Of a stretch of DNA of 6,435 bases, positions 6,420-6,435 are shown in pieces (the first letter of the stretch is position 1; each line of letters opens with the position of its first letter). Made by a program: the position numbers and the translations under genes. The notes beneath the pieces were generated by a model that saw nothing but the letters and a program-made list of their open reading frames with translations, did not search any database and was not told the origin of the DNA. This stretch comes from COE1 sp964445375 (GTDB taxonomy: Bacteria > Bacillota > Clostridia > Lachnospirales > Lachnospiraceae), in NCBI GenBank assembly GCA_964445375.1, contig CAYUKO010000176.1:1-6435 (forward strand), written 5' to 3'.

Positions 6420-6435
6420 TCATATAAAAAGTAGT

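Overview
The window looks like a chromosomal segment of a low-GC Firmicute, most likely a Clostridia/Lachnospiraceae-type gut bacterium. The evidence is the AT-rich intergenic DNA, purine-rich Shine-Dalgarno sites ahead of every gene, sigma-A-like promoters, a GGDEF/EAL protein of clostridial style, and a threonine-branch operon of clostridial type. The genus cannot be fixed from this sequence alone. All five protein genes and the partial tRNA are on the + strand. No mobile element, CRISPR array or phage gene is visible, and no gene-free stretch exceeds 300 bases.

Positions 1-63 are the 3' part of a tRNA-Lys(UUU) cut by the window edge, closed by a strong intrinsic terminator at 78-108. A short AT-rich gap carries an extended -10 promoter (217-243) for a stand-alone gene at 290-1951. 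That gene encodes a PAS-GGDEF-EAL protein whose GGDEF half has lost its signature. Its EAL half keeps most catalytic residues but has Ser in place of the conserved Lys. A 13-bp terminator hairpin (1962-1994) ends that unit.

From 2102 to 6419 lies an aspartate-family amino acid operon. In order it holds a PheB/UPF0735-type ACT-domain protein, homoserine dehydrogenase (hom), an alkaline-phosphatase-superfamily protein of the archaeal-type phosphoglycerate mutase family that is best read as a non-canonical homoserine kinase, and aspartokinase. Gaps between the first three genes are 20 and 23 nt. A 105-nt gap with a probable internal promoter precedes aspartokinase. Aspartokinase makes aspartyl phosphate, homoserine dehydrogenase makes homoserine, and the mutase-like protein would phosphorylate homoserine. 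Aspartate-semialdehyde dehydrogenase, threonine synthase and a GHMP-type ThrB are not in the window.

The points most worth a second look are the mutase-family protein in the homoserine kinase slot, the ACT protein leading the operon beside a 9-bp inverted repeat that brackets its own -10 element, the degraded ACT motif of homoserine dehydrogenase, and the double degeneration of the c-di-GMP protein.
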